NCBI GenBank assembly: GCA_030248225.1
Contig: JASANE010030088.1
Span: 1 to 64,000 of the forward strand
Direction of reading: 5' to 3'
Origin: Trileptium ribeirensis
Lineage: Eukaryota > Nematoda > Enoplea > Enoplida > Thoracostomopsidae
Length of the DNA: 64,000 bases
In this document: one piece after another, positions 22,561 to 34,817 of the stretch
Layout of the letters: the number at the start of each line of letters is the position of its first letter
Position numbering within the stretch: position 1 is the stretch's first letter
Notes under the pieces: model-generated
The model's input: only the letters and a program-made list of their open reading frames with translations
Told to the model about the DNA's origin: nothing
Databases searched by the model: none
Position numbers and translations under genes: made by a program

Positions 22561-23788
22561 GATTATTTCACGTGGGGCCGTGGGGCATTTGTACTAAGAA
22601 CATTCGCGCCGTGCAAGAAGAGGTAATAAACATTTTAGCCAAAATCATGTAGAACTGGTATTATCGCTAACATGGTTACCGCTATAGTGATGTGATAAAG
22701 GTCTTCATAACGAAGATGATCTGAGATATAAAATCTGAATGTCAAAGACAACAACCCCTTTATACAAATTAATACAGAAGCGCAAAAATATTTCCGCTGT
22801 TGTTGTAAAAAACAACTGTTAGGCGCTATCTGGCTTAAATTTTGACAGCACGTGTGTCCTTAGCTTGTGTAGTATATCATCAGTATTTTTCATACATCGT
22901 AAAACAAATGAAACAGATACCTAACATGATTTTTAGTGCAAAATTCTAGTATCTTTGGCTGTTATCATTTGTGAATTTGAAATAGTCGGTTATGTTCGGC
23001 TCAGGTTGTTACTGTGTTTGTATATCTTCGGTGGCTGATGGATACTGATCAGTTTATCCTGATCTTTATTTGGCTACGGAGATGATAAGGCACACATTTC
23101 TCGCGCCACAATCAGCCTTAATGTTGTTATCTTTTGCTACTTGGCAATGAACCACCCGACTACTTGTTTTGTGGTCCAGCTATTACATAGATGAAATTAA
23201 GCGAATTTATTTGCTGTACTTTGCACGGGATGAAAGTGTTATGTATGCGTTCTACTTCCTTCATATATCACTTCCATGTTATCTATAACATTTGTCGATA
23301 ATTTTCAGTTCACATGATACGGTTTTTAAACAAATTTTAGATCGCTCAAAGATGCATGTAGCATGTAATATAAACATTTAGCACCCAGTAATACACTGAT
23401 GCTATCGGCCCTCAGAGTGTAACTAGCAGTAGTAGCACGATCAAGCATTACAAAAGATATGGTGATTTTACATCACTTACAGTTTCTATGGAATTATTTG
23501 GAATACAACGAGATAGTTTTTGTGCGTTTAAGAGTTATTGGTTTTCATAACCATATTCCTATGAAATACCTTCTCGAACATTAACTTTAGCAAGACTTGA
23601 CGTAATTGAATATTTATTGTAATGGACCGTAATTTACAAACATTTCTACACGGTTCCTGTGAAAAGTTAATACTACCACAAATATGTTGAATGAAGTGAG
23701 ATGTTTTCTTAGCTTCCTGAGTTCTGTGTTGAGTGTCATTTACCGCCGTGTTTTCTCAAAACTAGTTCTTAAATGACTAGGTTTTCAG

Positions 23789-24201
23789 GCAGCTGTGAGC
23801 CACTTGGTCATAATAAATCATCCCACGTGAGCCATAGTTATCGCGGCAGTATAGACTGGAACAATGCTGATCAAGGCTTGTTATTCTCAGCATTCGACTG
23901 GGGTCTACTGTTAATTGTCATTACGGGACTGCTGGTCGACTTGTGGAGCCCAAAATGGTTCGTCGTCATAAGCACAATATCGGCATCTTTAGCAACGTTT
24001 GTAACGCCAGCAATTGCCCGCAATAGCTTCGCTGCTACAGTTTTCATACGTGCTATGCTTGGTGCTTGCAATGCGGTTCTCAATCCGGCCGTAAATAAAT
24101 TGATCAGCATGTGGATTCCAAAGCCTGAACGTAATAGTGCCTATGCAATATCGACATGTGGTGATCAGTTGTCAACAATTGTGCTGCTGCCTTTATCAGG
24201 A
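23789..24201 (+). CDS. SLC17-family transporter, exon 2 of 5
   Basis: The exon follows a ttttcag acceptor, and its two leading bases complete the codon split after exon 1. It encodes residues 106-243: the end of the glycosylated luminal loop (sequon at Asn114), the DW-N-ADQGLLFSAFDWG helix 2 region (residues 128-144), LVDLWSPKW (155-162, in the place of the usual A/G-DRFG-KW loop), helices 3-5 including the conserved Arg193 in FIRAMLGA, and the SMW-PKPERNSAYAI-TCGDQL-T segment ending in PLSG. It closes in phase 0 at a gtaaaa donor. The GLVDLW variant of the helix 2/3 loop departs from the usual motif and could affect transport. Confidence 0.9.
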
Positions 24202-26382
24202 GTAAAATTTTTATGCACTATGTTTTTTATGAAATTTCTGTAATGATTTTATTTGATGTATAATAAAATACAGAAGCAAATTATACGGAAAGTGTGTAAC
24301 TACTCATAGGTTTCTTTGCAGAATAGAAAATCACTGAATGGAAAATACAACGAAAGTAAAGGCGTGTTCACACGCTCCAACTTTTTGCTCAAATTTTCAT
24401 CAAAGTTTGAGCTCAATTTTTGATCAAATTTTGATCAAAGTTTGAAAGCATCTTTTTTGTATTTTCGATTAGTTTGAATGTGTAAACACTGTATTCCTGT
24501 AGCCAATCACCGACAAGATTCATTACTTGAAAAAGTTTGAGCTCAAATTTTGAGCAAAAAGTTTGAGCGTGTGAACACGCCTTAATAAATAAAAAAAATA
24601 TATATAACATATAAACCGAGTCAAGTGAGCAATTTGCAATTAATGTCGAAGTACTGCTGTTCGCTAGCCTTTTAGAGCTTTTGTTGCCCTGAGCCGATTT
24701 ATAAAGCGTAATCGGAGACTTGTGGCTAATTTCCTGCTGGGAATCATTTATCAGTACTATGTAGCAATGTTACCGTGCTCATTTGGCAAATAAGATATTC
24801 TTAACGTATCAAAGTGCACTAATTTTTATTTATAGACATGGGCGTACTGAATGTAGGGCCACCGGTCAGTGCGACCTCCTTCCAAAAACGATTTCGAGGT
24901 TTACGTTATGGCGCTTACCAAACCTCGAAATTTAATAAGTTTTCTGTTCGTCATCCATTTGTAACCCATTCCCACAATATAAACCCTCGCACATCCATGT
25001 TTATTGATCTTCGGTGATTGATCTAAACAATTATAGATTTATGTTAATCCTTCTTAAAATACAGTTATGGTTCTTTACAACTTATGTAAGTTTATTAGGG
25101 CCACTCAGAGATGTAGTATCTCTGAAATATCTGTATTGGTGCTGGATAAAACGGGTTAAAAATCATTTTCAGGGTAAAATTATGCCGAGTTAAAGCGTTG
25201 TCCTTTCTAACTTGATAGTGGTCGGGCCCATTTTGTTAAAATTATTACAACAAATATGATCTTAGTTTAATTATTTATAACGATTATTTCACATTTTGAG
25301 ATTATAATAGTACTTAAAATTTTTCTGAAACCCAATTTGTTCAAGTCATGCGCTATAACCTCCAACGTGACAACGAAAAGATCGGCTTGGTTCAAACTTT
25401 AACGTGTTTTTGTTCGTTCAGCATGCAGAGATTGCGCTCTCTCTAACTGAATGAATGAGAGTTAAGTTTGCATTTAACAACCAAATTTAGGTAGATAGGT
25501 CCACATGGAGTTTTTGTCGTTATGGATAGCTGATCGTGGCAGGCGGATCGAAAAGTCTTTTGCGAACCAAGTTCTAACGCTGTTGCACTCCATGACTCGT
25601 TAATGGGTTGTCCGGTTACGATCACTTTTGTGAAACCCATTAATTTTGGGTCATTTTATATAAGATGTAAATTTGCAAAATTTAATTACAACATATATAG
25701 TTCGGCAACGCGTCGAGCGAAGTTGACAATTTTTTCTGTGGTCCAATTTATTATCCGTATATATTGCTACATGCACTTGTTTATATGTCCACTCCCTTTG
25801 CTGAGCAGGGTTTGAACAACCTCCTTTTCAGGTAAAAATTGGGCCAAATTTTAGTTATTATTGCCGATAACCTGGCAATGGTTAGAACAATTTGACCCAA
25901 ATTCTCACAGAAAACATATATTTTATGTGGTCTATGCAGTAGGTTAAGTAGGAAAGAGTTGATCAAAGTTTATACTTTTATTTGATTAATGAATTGAAAA
26001 AATGCTGAAGGCACTGTGTCAATTATCTTCTACCCCTAGAATATGGCATCTAATTTTTTTACTTGGATTGATCGTTTAAACTTCTATCTTGCTAAGTTTA
26101 ATTCCAATGATAAACCTAAAGTATAATCAACAGCCTAAGCTTAGCATTGGCTCACAGTTAATCATTAAATTTTTGTCCTACGCTATTCATGTCAACGGCC
26201 CCGCCCATATTACAGAAGAAATAAGAAATATTTAATGTCACAGTTTTCAGGAAACAAACATAGCTTTAAAACAATCAAATGTATTGTAAATAGAGCAACT
26301 ATATATTAAAATTAAAACCCAAAGTGCAGTAGTTTCTTTTGGTGAGCATAAAATCAAATATGACTTTTGAAGTTTGTTTTAG
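24202..26382 (+). other. Transporter intron 2 (2.2 kb)
   Basis: Begins gtaaaa and ends gttttag. Apart from the 223-bp TIR element at 24360-24582 no repeat or gene is evident. Confidence 0.75.
24360..24582. mobile_element. TIR element (MITE, 223 bp) with TAA target duplication
   Basis: Termini are AGGCGTGTTCACACGCTC and its complement. The terminal repeats extend with actttttgctcaaatttt words, and the whole is flanked by TAA on both sides (24357-24359 and 24583-24585). The inner part has tandem tttgatcaaa words. A 3-bp TAA duplication points to a PIF/Harbinger-type transposase, by established knowledge of that superfamily. Confidence 0.75.
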
Positions 26383-26559
26383 GTATTTTGTACTTTATTT
26401 TGGGTCGACGGAGGCTGGCCGTTGATATTTTACTTTTCCGCCGCTGTTGGTATAGCCTTCGTAATTGTTTGGATCGGTTTTGTATCTGATCGTCCGTCAA
26501 GTAATCGATTTCTTTCAAACCGAGAATTGGAATACGTTAAAAATCAATTCGATAAAGAG
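26383..26559 (+). CDS. SLC17-family transporter, exon 3 of 5
   Basis: A 59-codon exon, phase 0 at both ends, between a gttttag acceptor and a gtttgc donor. It encodes residues 244-302. These contain the hallmark GGWPLIFYFSAAVG segment, a hydrophobic helix 6, then VSDRPSSNRFLSNRELEYV, which corresponds to the D-PS-HP-IS--E-EYI cytoplasmic loop seen throughout SLC17. The match to the family is strong enough to fix the exon without transcript data. Confidence 0.9.
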
Positions 26560-26649
26560 GTTTGCTTGTTTCCATGGTATCTGGTGTTTATGTATTTTTA
26601 ATTTCGATTCAATCTGTTTAATATCCACCCCATATTGTCTAACTCGCAA

Positions 26650-27369
26650 TTACTAGCAATACAAAGTTAGAAACTTGGCGGGGTTAACACTGCGCCCTAT
26701 CCTTTCCGATCTGGTCCAGGTCATATTTGCGCGCGAACTATATATGACATGGCCCCATTGAATTCAAATCCATTCTAATGGACAATGCCACTGAAATGGA
26801 ATGATAGGATTAGAAAAATATAGACAGGGGTGGAAAAGTACTTTGTGTTGCTGAGTTCTTCAGAACCCAGGGAAACTCCGTAATAGCACGTCCTGTTTCG
26901 TCGCCTCTGGATAGCTGGGTGATTCAGAGTGTAGATATAGGATGACTAAAGTCGGGTCGGGCTCAGACACGGCTTCCATGCATCAGTATGCTGTCTGAGC
27001 TCCATGCTTCCATGCTCGTTGAGCAAAGTATACTATCAGGCTACCCCTAACAGAAACCCACAGTAGGACAAGGGTCCCTACTATTACCATACTCCCAAGA
27101 AACATCTCTGTGGCATTATAACACTAAAAACCGCACTTTCGGGCAATAAGTTGTTTTGAGATTGAATACGCCCGTCGCAGCTACCTAAAGTGCCAATCTT
27201 GAAAACCAATATCATTGTCTTCAGCCCAACCAGGTTTGCAACGCCGAAGTAGAGTGGTCATATATATGCTTAGTAGAGCGAGAAATTTCAGAACTCCATC
27301 TTTGTCAGGCTATATGGATAACAATATTTGATTACTGGCTCAACTCTAGACCACGCAGAACCTACTAGG
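26650..27369 (+). other. Possible degraded 5' part of the LINE
   Basis: Higher-GC sequence than the surrounding intron, without usable frames, leading directly into the LINE linker at 27390. It may be a decayed endonuclease region. I see no catalytic motifs to prove it. Confidence 0.3.
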
Positions 27370-29080
27370 TGAGCTAAAGACTCTGGTTCTGTGGATTATC
27401 GTATCTTACGAAGACAAACGTCACTGGCAATCCGAATCGACCGCAATGGATACTGGATAGTTTCGTCACGGAGACAGAGAGAGCCTCCGCCAGCAGAGAC
27501 AGCAGAAAATTGTCCAAGCTACTGAAGCATACCACCTGTGGCTGAACATCAACTAGCGAAACCCTCCTCGATAGCAATGGATTTATCATCTCTGCTCTCA
27601 CAGAGTGTCCATCCAGTTGGCAAGAACACTTCTCGAATCTATCCAATCATGAGCCACCCCAATATCAGAAAAGTCTCCCGCCGACATAAGTTCGTTCTGC
27701 AATATAATTGCTGCGTTGATACACCTTCTGTCGAAGAATCTGGGACTTCATCAAGCGACGAAAAAATAATAAAGCTGCGGCTGAAGACGGAATACCGGTG
27801 AATGTGTACAAATGCAACATTGAAATAATGGGACCATGACTTCACCGCGTTTTCAGTGGGTTTGGGAAAATGAAACGATGCCTTCCGATCGAAGCTTAGC
27901 CGTTGTGCTGCCGTTTTAAACGAAAGGTAATCGTCGAATCTGCAGCAACTGTAGTGGGATTACCCTCACTGATATCGCAGCCAAAGATTTTGTCACCCTA
28001 CCAGTTAAGGAGTTTCCGAAAGAACGCGACAACCACACTCTGCCTTAACTGGCTGGTTTTCGGCCTGCCAGAATCTGCAGCGACCAAATATTCTGCCTCG
28101 GTCGCATAATGAAGCTGCGATGGTGTTACCGGCGGTAGTCCGTTCTTTGTTTATCGAATTTGCTGCTGCATTTGCCTGAGAAGACAGAGGATCGCTCTGA
28201 AACATTATGCGCGCAGACCGAATGCCATCCAAGTTACTGCGAAATATCCAGGTTTACTGTAGCTCAGCGAAGTAACGACTGATAGCAAACGGCGGTGAAA
28301 CTGGACTATTTGAAGTTCCCTACGGTTGTCCGGTAAGGCTGTCCCTATCTCAGTTGCTCTTGAACTATGTAATCGACTGGACTTTGGACAACCTCTCAGC
28401 CGTTTTCAAAGGAATTCACCAGTTTGTGACTGATCTTGCGTATGCCGATGATATGTCATCATTGTCAATAGCCACAAAGAAGTCCAAAAATCTCTCTGCA
28501 ATATCAACGCTATGCTTCAGCTGTGGGCATGAGAATCAACGCCAACAAATCAAAAAATTTGTCAGCCACTATGCTACCAGAAGTCAGACAAACATCACGA
28601 TGAAGGAAGTCATAGTTAAAGAGGTAGATTCTATCAAATATCTGGAGCAATGTTCGTGGGAACCGGACAATGTCTGACAAAGATCGATCTGAGTACCAAG
28701 ACTGCACAAGGGGCCTTTGGCCGCCTCAAGTCATGGCTTTGGCCGGGGCAACAGATATCTCGACGAACGATATATAATGCTATTGTACTGACAATTCTTT
28801 AATTTGCTTTTTCGTACAGCTGAACTGAACAAACTTGTGGTATTCGACAATGCCTGTATGGGGTCAATCCTACGTTTGCGTCGCACTGATCACATACGTT
28901 TTACGACATTACGTCGACAGTCTGAGCTGCAAACTATACCGCATGCCCTGCAGCAAAAATGCAGGCAGGACTAGCAACCACAAACGGGCCTGCTTTATGG
29001 CTTTATGACCTGCAACGCTGGAATCGCGGGTGGCTCACTGTTTCAATAGCGCTTGCACTAGTCCGGCATGCATAGGCTGC
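27370..29080 (+). mobile_element. Non-LTR retrotransposon fragment (CR1/Jockey-like reverse transcriptase)
   Basis: Broken plus-strand frames follow a LINE reverse transcriptase in order. First is a pre-RT linker (RRQTSLAIRIDRNGYW, about 27405-27460). Then comes an RT start (NNKAAAEDGIPVNVYKCNIE, near 27770-27830), followed by FQKERDNHT / LNQAGFRPARICSDQ near 28010-28110 across frames. The catalytic YADD lies at about 28440-28455 within VTDLAYADD, and the MRINANKSK block is near 28530-28560. A C-terminal LQRWNRGWLTVS block (29010-29050) resembles the end of such elements. Stops and frameshifts are frequent and the endonuclease part upstream was not recognised. It lies in sense orientation in transporter intron 3. 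Confidence 0.75.
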
Positions 29081-29637
29081 TTCAACTCGACAATTTCAAT
29101 CCACCTCTATATTGGTTGGGCACTGAACGAAAATGGCATACGAGATTGTATCAGAATTTTTACACGAACGTGCGGCGCATTTACACATTGTTTCGTCATT
29201 ACTGAAAATTCAGAATTTGAAACGAGTGCGCTTCTAACGAGACTCAGTAGCAGAAATTTCGGTAATTTTGCTGTGTCTTCATATTGTTGGTACATTACTG
29301 GTAACAGTTAAATTCAACATATTGCTTGTTTTCCGCAAACTATAACGCCGAATTAACTGTGTTGAAATGAGTTGAAACCTTTAAAAGGCAAAATTGCCAG
29401 TTGGCTTCAGCGTGACGTCAACGTTATCGTGTAGTGTACCTTTGTACGTGCATAGTTATTTACTCAGTTTTCGAATTAAATAACCCTTGCAACTGCTTCT
29501 TAACTGGCCAGTGGTTTGTACAATCTGCTTGCCATCATATAATGAGGGATTGCATACAATGAGGGATCGATTACTGGCGACGGCACCGCGAATGTTTCAC
29601 ATTTGCATAATGTGCAAAAAACAGACACGCCTAATAA

Positions 29638-30023
29638 TGCAGCTTTCACAGAAAAATGCGTGCAAAAACAGGGCAGTTTTGTCTCTTATGGCCGTCCGTA
29701 AGACACAAAAAATCTCTTAAGGCTGGCTGTCTAATATTTTAGTCTCATACAGATAGCGTAAGGCACTTTTGTCTCTTATAGTCAGTCAATTGTAAGATAT
29801 TTTATTCTCTTACAGGCAACTGTAAGATATTTTAGTCTCTTACAGCCGTCTGTAAGAGATTAAAATATCTTACAATTGACTATAAGAGACAAAAGTGCCT
29901 TATAGCTATCTGTATGAAACTAAAATATTATACAGTCAGCCTTAAGAGATTTTTGTCCCTTACGGACGGCCATAAGAGACAAAACTGCCCGGTTTTTGCA
30001 CGCATTTTTCTGTGAAAGCTGCA
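29638..30023. mobile_element. Fold-back TIR element (386 bp) with TAA target duplication
   Basis: Nearly the whole element is one inverted repeat. Its tips are TGCAGCTTTCACAGAAAAAT and complement, flanked by TAA at 29635-29637 and 30024-30026. The arms are built of repeated tctcttacag / ctgtaagaga words at ~20-30 bp spacing. The tip is closely similar to that of the larger element at 32667. Non-coding. Confidence 0.85.
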
Positions 30024-30574
30024 TAAAGGCTTAATATATTCATGGTTGGAATTTCAGTTTGACACAGATCACATCAGAAGTGTCTAAAATTTATTAAGTG
30101 AAACCGCTACTTGCCAATTTTAGCACGATGCTGGCAAGCTTTGTTGTATTTTTACACAACGTCATTATTTATGGTTGTTAAAAATAGATATAGATATCTT
30201 AAATAAGGGATCGCTACGCTTTTAGTTCACAAACAACATTGAGAAGATTGAGTTAATTACACTTCTGAAGCTAGTGCTCGAGTAAGATTAGTATTGCTTT
30301 TTCATTATAGATTTAACTGTTCACCACAGTGCATGCAATGCTCATTTTACAGTGAAGATGTTTGTTCGCAAGGCACATATTTGGTGACAATAGTATACTC
30401 AATGTATTAAACTGAAGTAAGCAACAAACAACATTGAAACTACCATAATCTTGACAAGTCAAAGCACCTACTGAAATGGGTGCTCAACATAAAACTCTGA
30501 TTGAAGTTCTAGCATATAAAATTGAGCCCCGCTTGCTTCTTTTTCTAACATCGCTGTGTTAATGCTCAAAACAG

Positions 30575-30835
30575 GCTTCGGAAGAATCACCAGATGTTTC
30601 CGGAAGACGAACGGTTCCAATTCGGCATATTGTAACATCAACCGCAGTTTGGGCAACAGTGTGTGGCGTTGTTGGTCATGAATTTCCTCTCATCATCTAT
30701 AGTTTGTATCTCCCAACATATCTTAAAACGATAATGAACTATTCTGCATCAAACAACGGTTGGATTAGTGCATTGCCTAAAGTTGTGTTCGTTTTAACCA
30801 AATTGGTTTCTTCGTATCTAAGCGACCTGGCCCAA
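30575..30835 (+). CDS. SLC17-family transporter, exon 4 of 5
   Basis: An 87-codon exon, phase 0 at both ends, between a caaaacag acceptor and a gtaatt donor. It encodes residues 303-389: the end of the central cytoplasmic loop (TVPIRHIVTSTAVWATV), helix 7, the LYLPTYLKTIMNYSASNNGWISALP segment typical of SLC17 (luminal loop between helices 7 and 8), helix 8 and the start of the next loop (SSYLSDLAQ). The following intron is 6 kb and full of transposon sequence. Confidence 0.9.
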
Positions 30836-32079
30836 GTAATTTTTTTATTTTCTGGGTTTTGCTAGAATTTTAATGTTTATTGGTGAACTGGCTATATGAA
30901 AACAAACAATGAGCAACGCAGCAAAAGAAACTATCTGTATATGCCGGTATATATTCTTATCTCGCTTTCTGTGGTACAGGGTGAGGACAAGATCCTGGCT
31001 CGTCAATATTGTGTTGTTGCTTTCTATGTATGATCGAATTTTACATCACAAACGACACAGCAATTCCAAACTCTTCAAAAGTCTTCAAAACAACGCATGT
31101 GTGCAATATACCTATGCAAACTTCATTTAAAAGCTATTTGCAAATGTTATTCTGCTATGCTTTTGTTTAAGCTTTTGTAATAAATGCTGCTCGTAACGTA
31201 TTAAAACATGAGACTAAAATTTAGTTAACCTGAAAAGGTGATTAAAGACCTTGCTATCTCGTTGTTTGTATTGATTTTATTTGGTAAATTATGAATTATA
31301 TGCCAATGTTAGTGTTTGTAGCTGCACAAATATTAACGAGAAGAAGTATAGTAGTTTGGGTCTCATGGTAACATGTTTAATGTTGCACATATGACGCAAA
31401 ATTAATATACTTCCGAATCATTAATTACCGGTACTCTGGTAACTTTTTCATCAAAGACTTTTATTAACGGTTTCTTGGTATTGTTTTCGCCGTAAATAAA
31501 ACATTTTTTAGGGAATTTGATTGGATGAACTCCTTGCGTGTACTCAGGCGACTTCAAAGTTTACCTGGAGGGCATGAAATTTGGTACCGCCTAATTTGTC
31601 CGACTGATTTTAAAATCAAAATTTGTCAAAATTCAATTCGATTTATTGTATGCAAAAACAAAATAAATAAATCGCCTCTGAAATTCTGCCAATATTTATT
31701 AATTTTCACCTTAGGGATTGTAATATAACAACATATTATCAGTTTTTTTATTTCATTTGGTGCCGTTCACCGACTGAAGGAAACAACTACGTACGAAAAC
31801 GTAGCTAATGAGTCAAAATGTTCGAAAGTCGGCCCAATTTGTAAGCAAGCAAAGACGCTGAAAAATCCAAAACCTATCTCTCAGATTTGGAACGATAGCA
31901 AATAAGATTTTTTATGTTTTAGTTCATTCAATTTAACACTAAAAATGAAGATTAAGAATTTCATATGAAATTACTGGGTGCTACTAGTGCAGGTAAATTT
32001 GAAAACTTTGATTTTTGGAAATGTGCCCAGTTTTTTGCTGGGTTTTGGTGAAAAATTTAACTGCCCTTTAGTCCTAACG

Positions 32080-32228
32080 TGGACCGTATATTTAATAAAT
32101 GTACTATAATGCCTTTTACTTGCTAAACGGAAGACATGGCGCATAAATGACACTTCGTAATTGGAACACGACATACAAGCTTTGTATTGTATAATGCTTA
32201 AACTAAACATTGTTAAATATACGGTCCA
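32080..32228. repeat. Hairpin repeat (149 bp) in intron 4
   Basis: The ends are the inverted repeat tggaccgtatatttaa. The left arm continues with actataatgc and the right with gtataatgc. Probably a small MITE; no target duplication was established. Confidence 0.6.
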
Positions 32229-32689
32229 TAGCCTATATCCGGCCATGCTCTGAACGTAGCGTCTTACAAGTTAGCAAATGTCTCAAACATGTGAAAATCT
32301 CACGGTCCTGGCGAAATAACCAAAATCAGTTCCAGTAAGTCCAGTCAAAATTACTTAGTGACACTAAAACAGATTTAATATGCAATTACAAAAGTGTTTG
32401 GATGTTTTCGGTTCTCACGCTTGTTCCTGGTCAACGGTTTCGAAAAAGTCCCTTTAGTAATGCATATTACGAAGTGTGCACTTTTGAGTTGAGTAAATAA
32501 ATACCGACCATTCTTATAATATCCACGTCTGAAGATTGCGGCCACACAACAATTTATGTCGTTAAAACCGTTGAATATACAGTTGCAAAAGGGTTTTGAT
32601 GCCTTCGATTTTCGGTTCTCATTGTTGATCCTATTTGGCTGCCTCCTGCAAGGAGGCTTTTGTTAATGCGCCGTTCACAGAATAATGCG

Positions 32690-33160
32690 TACAGCGACTG
32701 GAAAATTTATGTTACAAACGATGGGTCGTCCGTACCTTGTTACAAACGATCGGTCGTCCGTATGTCAGGTTATAGACGACAAGGCGTCTATAAATTTGGT
32801 TACAGACGATTCGTCGTCCGTAACAAATATTACAAACGACGAAGTGTTTGTAATATTTGTTTATGGATGATCGATTGTTTATAACAAAAGCTATAAACGA
32901 TCGATCGTCCATAACAAATATTACAAGCGATGCGGTGTTTGTAATATTTGTTACGGACGATCGATCGTTTATAACATTTGTTATAGACGACCGATCGACC
33001 ATAACAAATATTACAAGCGATGCGGTGTTTATATTCGTTACGGACGATCGATTGTTTATAACAAAAGTTATAAACGATCGATCGTACATGACAAACATTA
33101 TAAGCGACGAAGTGTTTGTAATATTTGTTATAAACGGTCAGTCGTTTACAACATTTTTAA
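32690..33160. repeat. Self-complementary unit array, left arm of fold-back
   Basis: Units alternate a gacgatcgatcgtcc-type palindrome with aacaaatattacaa and gaagtgtttgtaatatttgtta, spaced ~30-65 bp. Because each unit is itself palindromic the array reads nearly the same on both strands, so open frames in it on either strand are artefacts of repetition. Confidence 0.8.
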
Positions 33161-33868
33161 TCGAGTATTAACCTGTAAGTCTTCGTAAATAAATTCAACA
33201 TTAAAATGCAAAAGAAATATTTAAACCACTCTTGATCTTACTGGAACTCTAACTTAGACATGAGTTGTAATGTTATTTTACAAATCTTAAAATATTAGTT
33301 CAAAGCGATGTTTCAACGAGCTAATCCTAGAACACAAAGATGTTCATATGCTCTGAAGGGTTCAGTAAACTCAATTTGAAATCTCGGAATAAACCTTTGA
33401 GCATGGAGTAGCCATACGTCCACGGTTTAGTGTTGTGTATATGTAGTTTGGTATTAATAAACACCGATGATTTGAAACAGCTAATGAGCACAGCAGCGTA
33501 AAATACGTATCGAGAATCCTCGAGAAACCTTTATGACTAATCTTATAATTATTTTTATAATCACATGTTTAAATTCCCGTTAGCCAATATTAAAAATATC
33601 AGTAATTTGTAAAGTTTTTGAGCAGTTCTTTTAAGAGAGCCAAAATTCAAGACGAAATTAAAAGTGTTCAACAGAAATTAATCTTTATGGCACGGGTGTT
33701 GGAAAGGTGGTTCTCAGTGCGCCCGGACTACCCCAGATTTTGCTTTCTGCGATCCACATATACACAGGCAATTAATATTTTGCGCTTCCGTACATGCTTC
33801 TGTTTTTACCAGCAATACCTCGATACTGAGCTTTAAATTTATATTCGTACATATAAAATTTCAAACAA

Positions 33869-34106
33869 ATGGAGCAATCCGCATTGAATCTCAGCGATTC
33901 AACGCTCAATAATGTCGAAAATACTGTTTTTGGTGCACGAAGTGATGACATCCCAAATAACTTGGCTTTCAACAAGTGGTCATAAATCAGCAAAGATTAA
34001 GCAACACAAACGCAAAAGAATCATTACTGATGACGAACAGAGGTGTGGCATGACACCCGACTCGAGTTCGGATAAAAAGAAAACGAGGAAAAGTCAAGAA
34101 GATCAC
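33869..34106 (+). pseudogene. Possible broken exon inside fold-back loop
   Basis: From the ATG at 33869 there are 38 codons of composition unlike the surroundings (MEQSALNLSDST start), closed by TAA at 33983. In the next frame the sequence continues as a basic, charged stretch (KIKQHKRKRIITDDEQR, then SSDKKKTRKSQEDH) up to a good donor, cacgtgagt, at 34107. One small deletion would explain both halves as a single exon. The basic stretch could be a nuclear-localisation or DNA-binding tail. No family was recognised and coding status is not proven. It may be element cargo or a transposon accessory protein. Confidence 0.3.
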
Positions 34107-34307
34107 GTGAGTTTTTCGGCAAAATGGTGCTTTCCTAATGTCGATACATCAACATCAAACTTGTATTTAACACGATTAGCCCACATAAAGTATACACTGA
34201 GGATTCTTGGAAAATTAAATGCAAATATACGCGGAATAATTTTAGGTCAATATACAGCAGATATCAAATGAAACTTCACAGCGTATCAGGTGTTGCCTCC
34301 GGTGTTA

Positions 34308-34817
34308 TGCGGAGTTCACGTTATAATGTCTCGAACGTTTGGAACCTATGTACACATCACAGTGCACAGTGTCATACATACTGTCGACAACAGGGCGTCT
34401 TAGACGCCCTCATGTTTTTTTATAATTTTTTTCAAAGGTAGCTAGGGGTATTGTCCATTTCTCGATAGTGTCAAGCACACCGTGTCTTCTTGCAGGTTTA
34501 TTGACAGTGTGCGGCGTTATTTCATCAACGTTCATATCTCCTAGATACAAATATCGAGAATTAAAAAACTACACATAACAGTTGATTAATAGACCGCGTT
34601 AGCTATAGGTGGTGTCCGTTAAAGTTAATTCGCCCCAACTTGGTAGATAAGGGTGTGCGACACTGTAAAGAAAAATGTAGTAGCTATGGGGGTGTGTCGT
34701 ACACCATCGGAAATTGATTTACAGTATGGGTGTCACCCTAACTATCTATACGATAGGGCACGACTACAGGGGACAAATGTTCCAAACAACGGGAAATTCA
34801 GTCACGTGAACGCCGTA
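34308..34817. mobile_element. MITE (510 bp) nested in fold-back, TTA target duplication
   Basis: Tips are TGCGGAGTTCACGTTATAAT and complement-like TACGGCGTTCACGTGACT, flanked by TTA at 34305-34307 and 34818-34820. It is collinear with the element at 54334-54807 over its whole length (shared gtcgacaa-agggc-tcttaga and catgttttttataa-ttttt blocks), so both are copies of one family. Confidence 0.85.

Larger units (their letters stand above)
21061..23788 (+). other. Transporter intron 1 (2.7 kb)
   Basis: Begins gttagt and ends ttttcag. It contains an A/T-rich dispersed repeat (21120-21480, inverted), a fold-back repeat (21785-22090) and a second dispersed repeat (22335-22560). From 22560 to 23788 I see no gene or structured repeat. 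Confidence 0.75.
26560..30574 (+). other. Transporter intron 3 (4.0 kb)
   Basis: Begins gtttgc and ends caaaacag. It holds a LINE fragment in the same orientation as the gene (about 27370-29080) and a fold-back TIR element (29638-30023). Confidence 0.75.

Noticed and set aside
32690..33160. CRISPR-like alternation of repeats and spacers
   Set aside because: The context is an animal intron, the spacers are not unique, and the units are palindromic and mirrored in the other arm.
32712..33171. Long open frames on both strands in the fold-back arrays
   Set aside because: Every unit is self-complementary and contains no stop in several frames, so the frames arise from repetition and not from coding.
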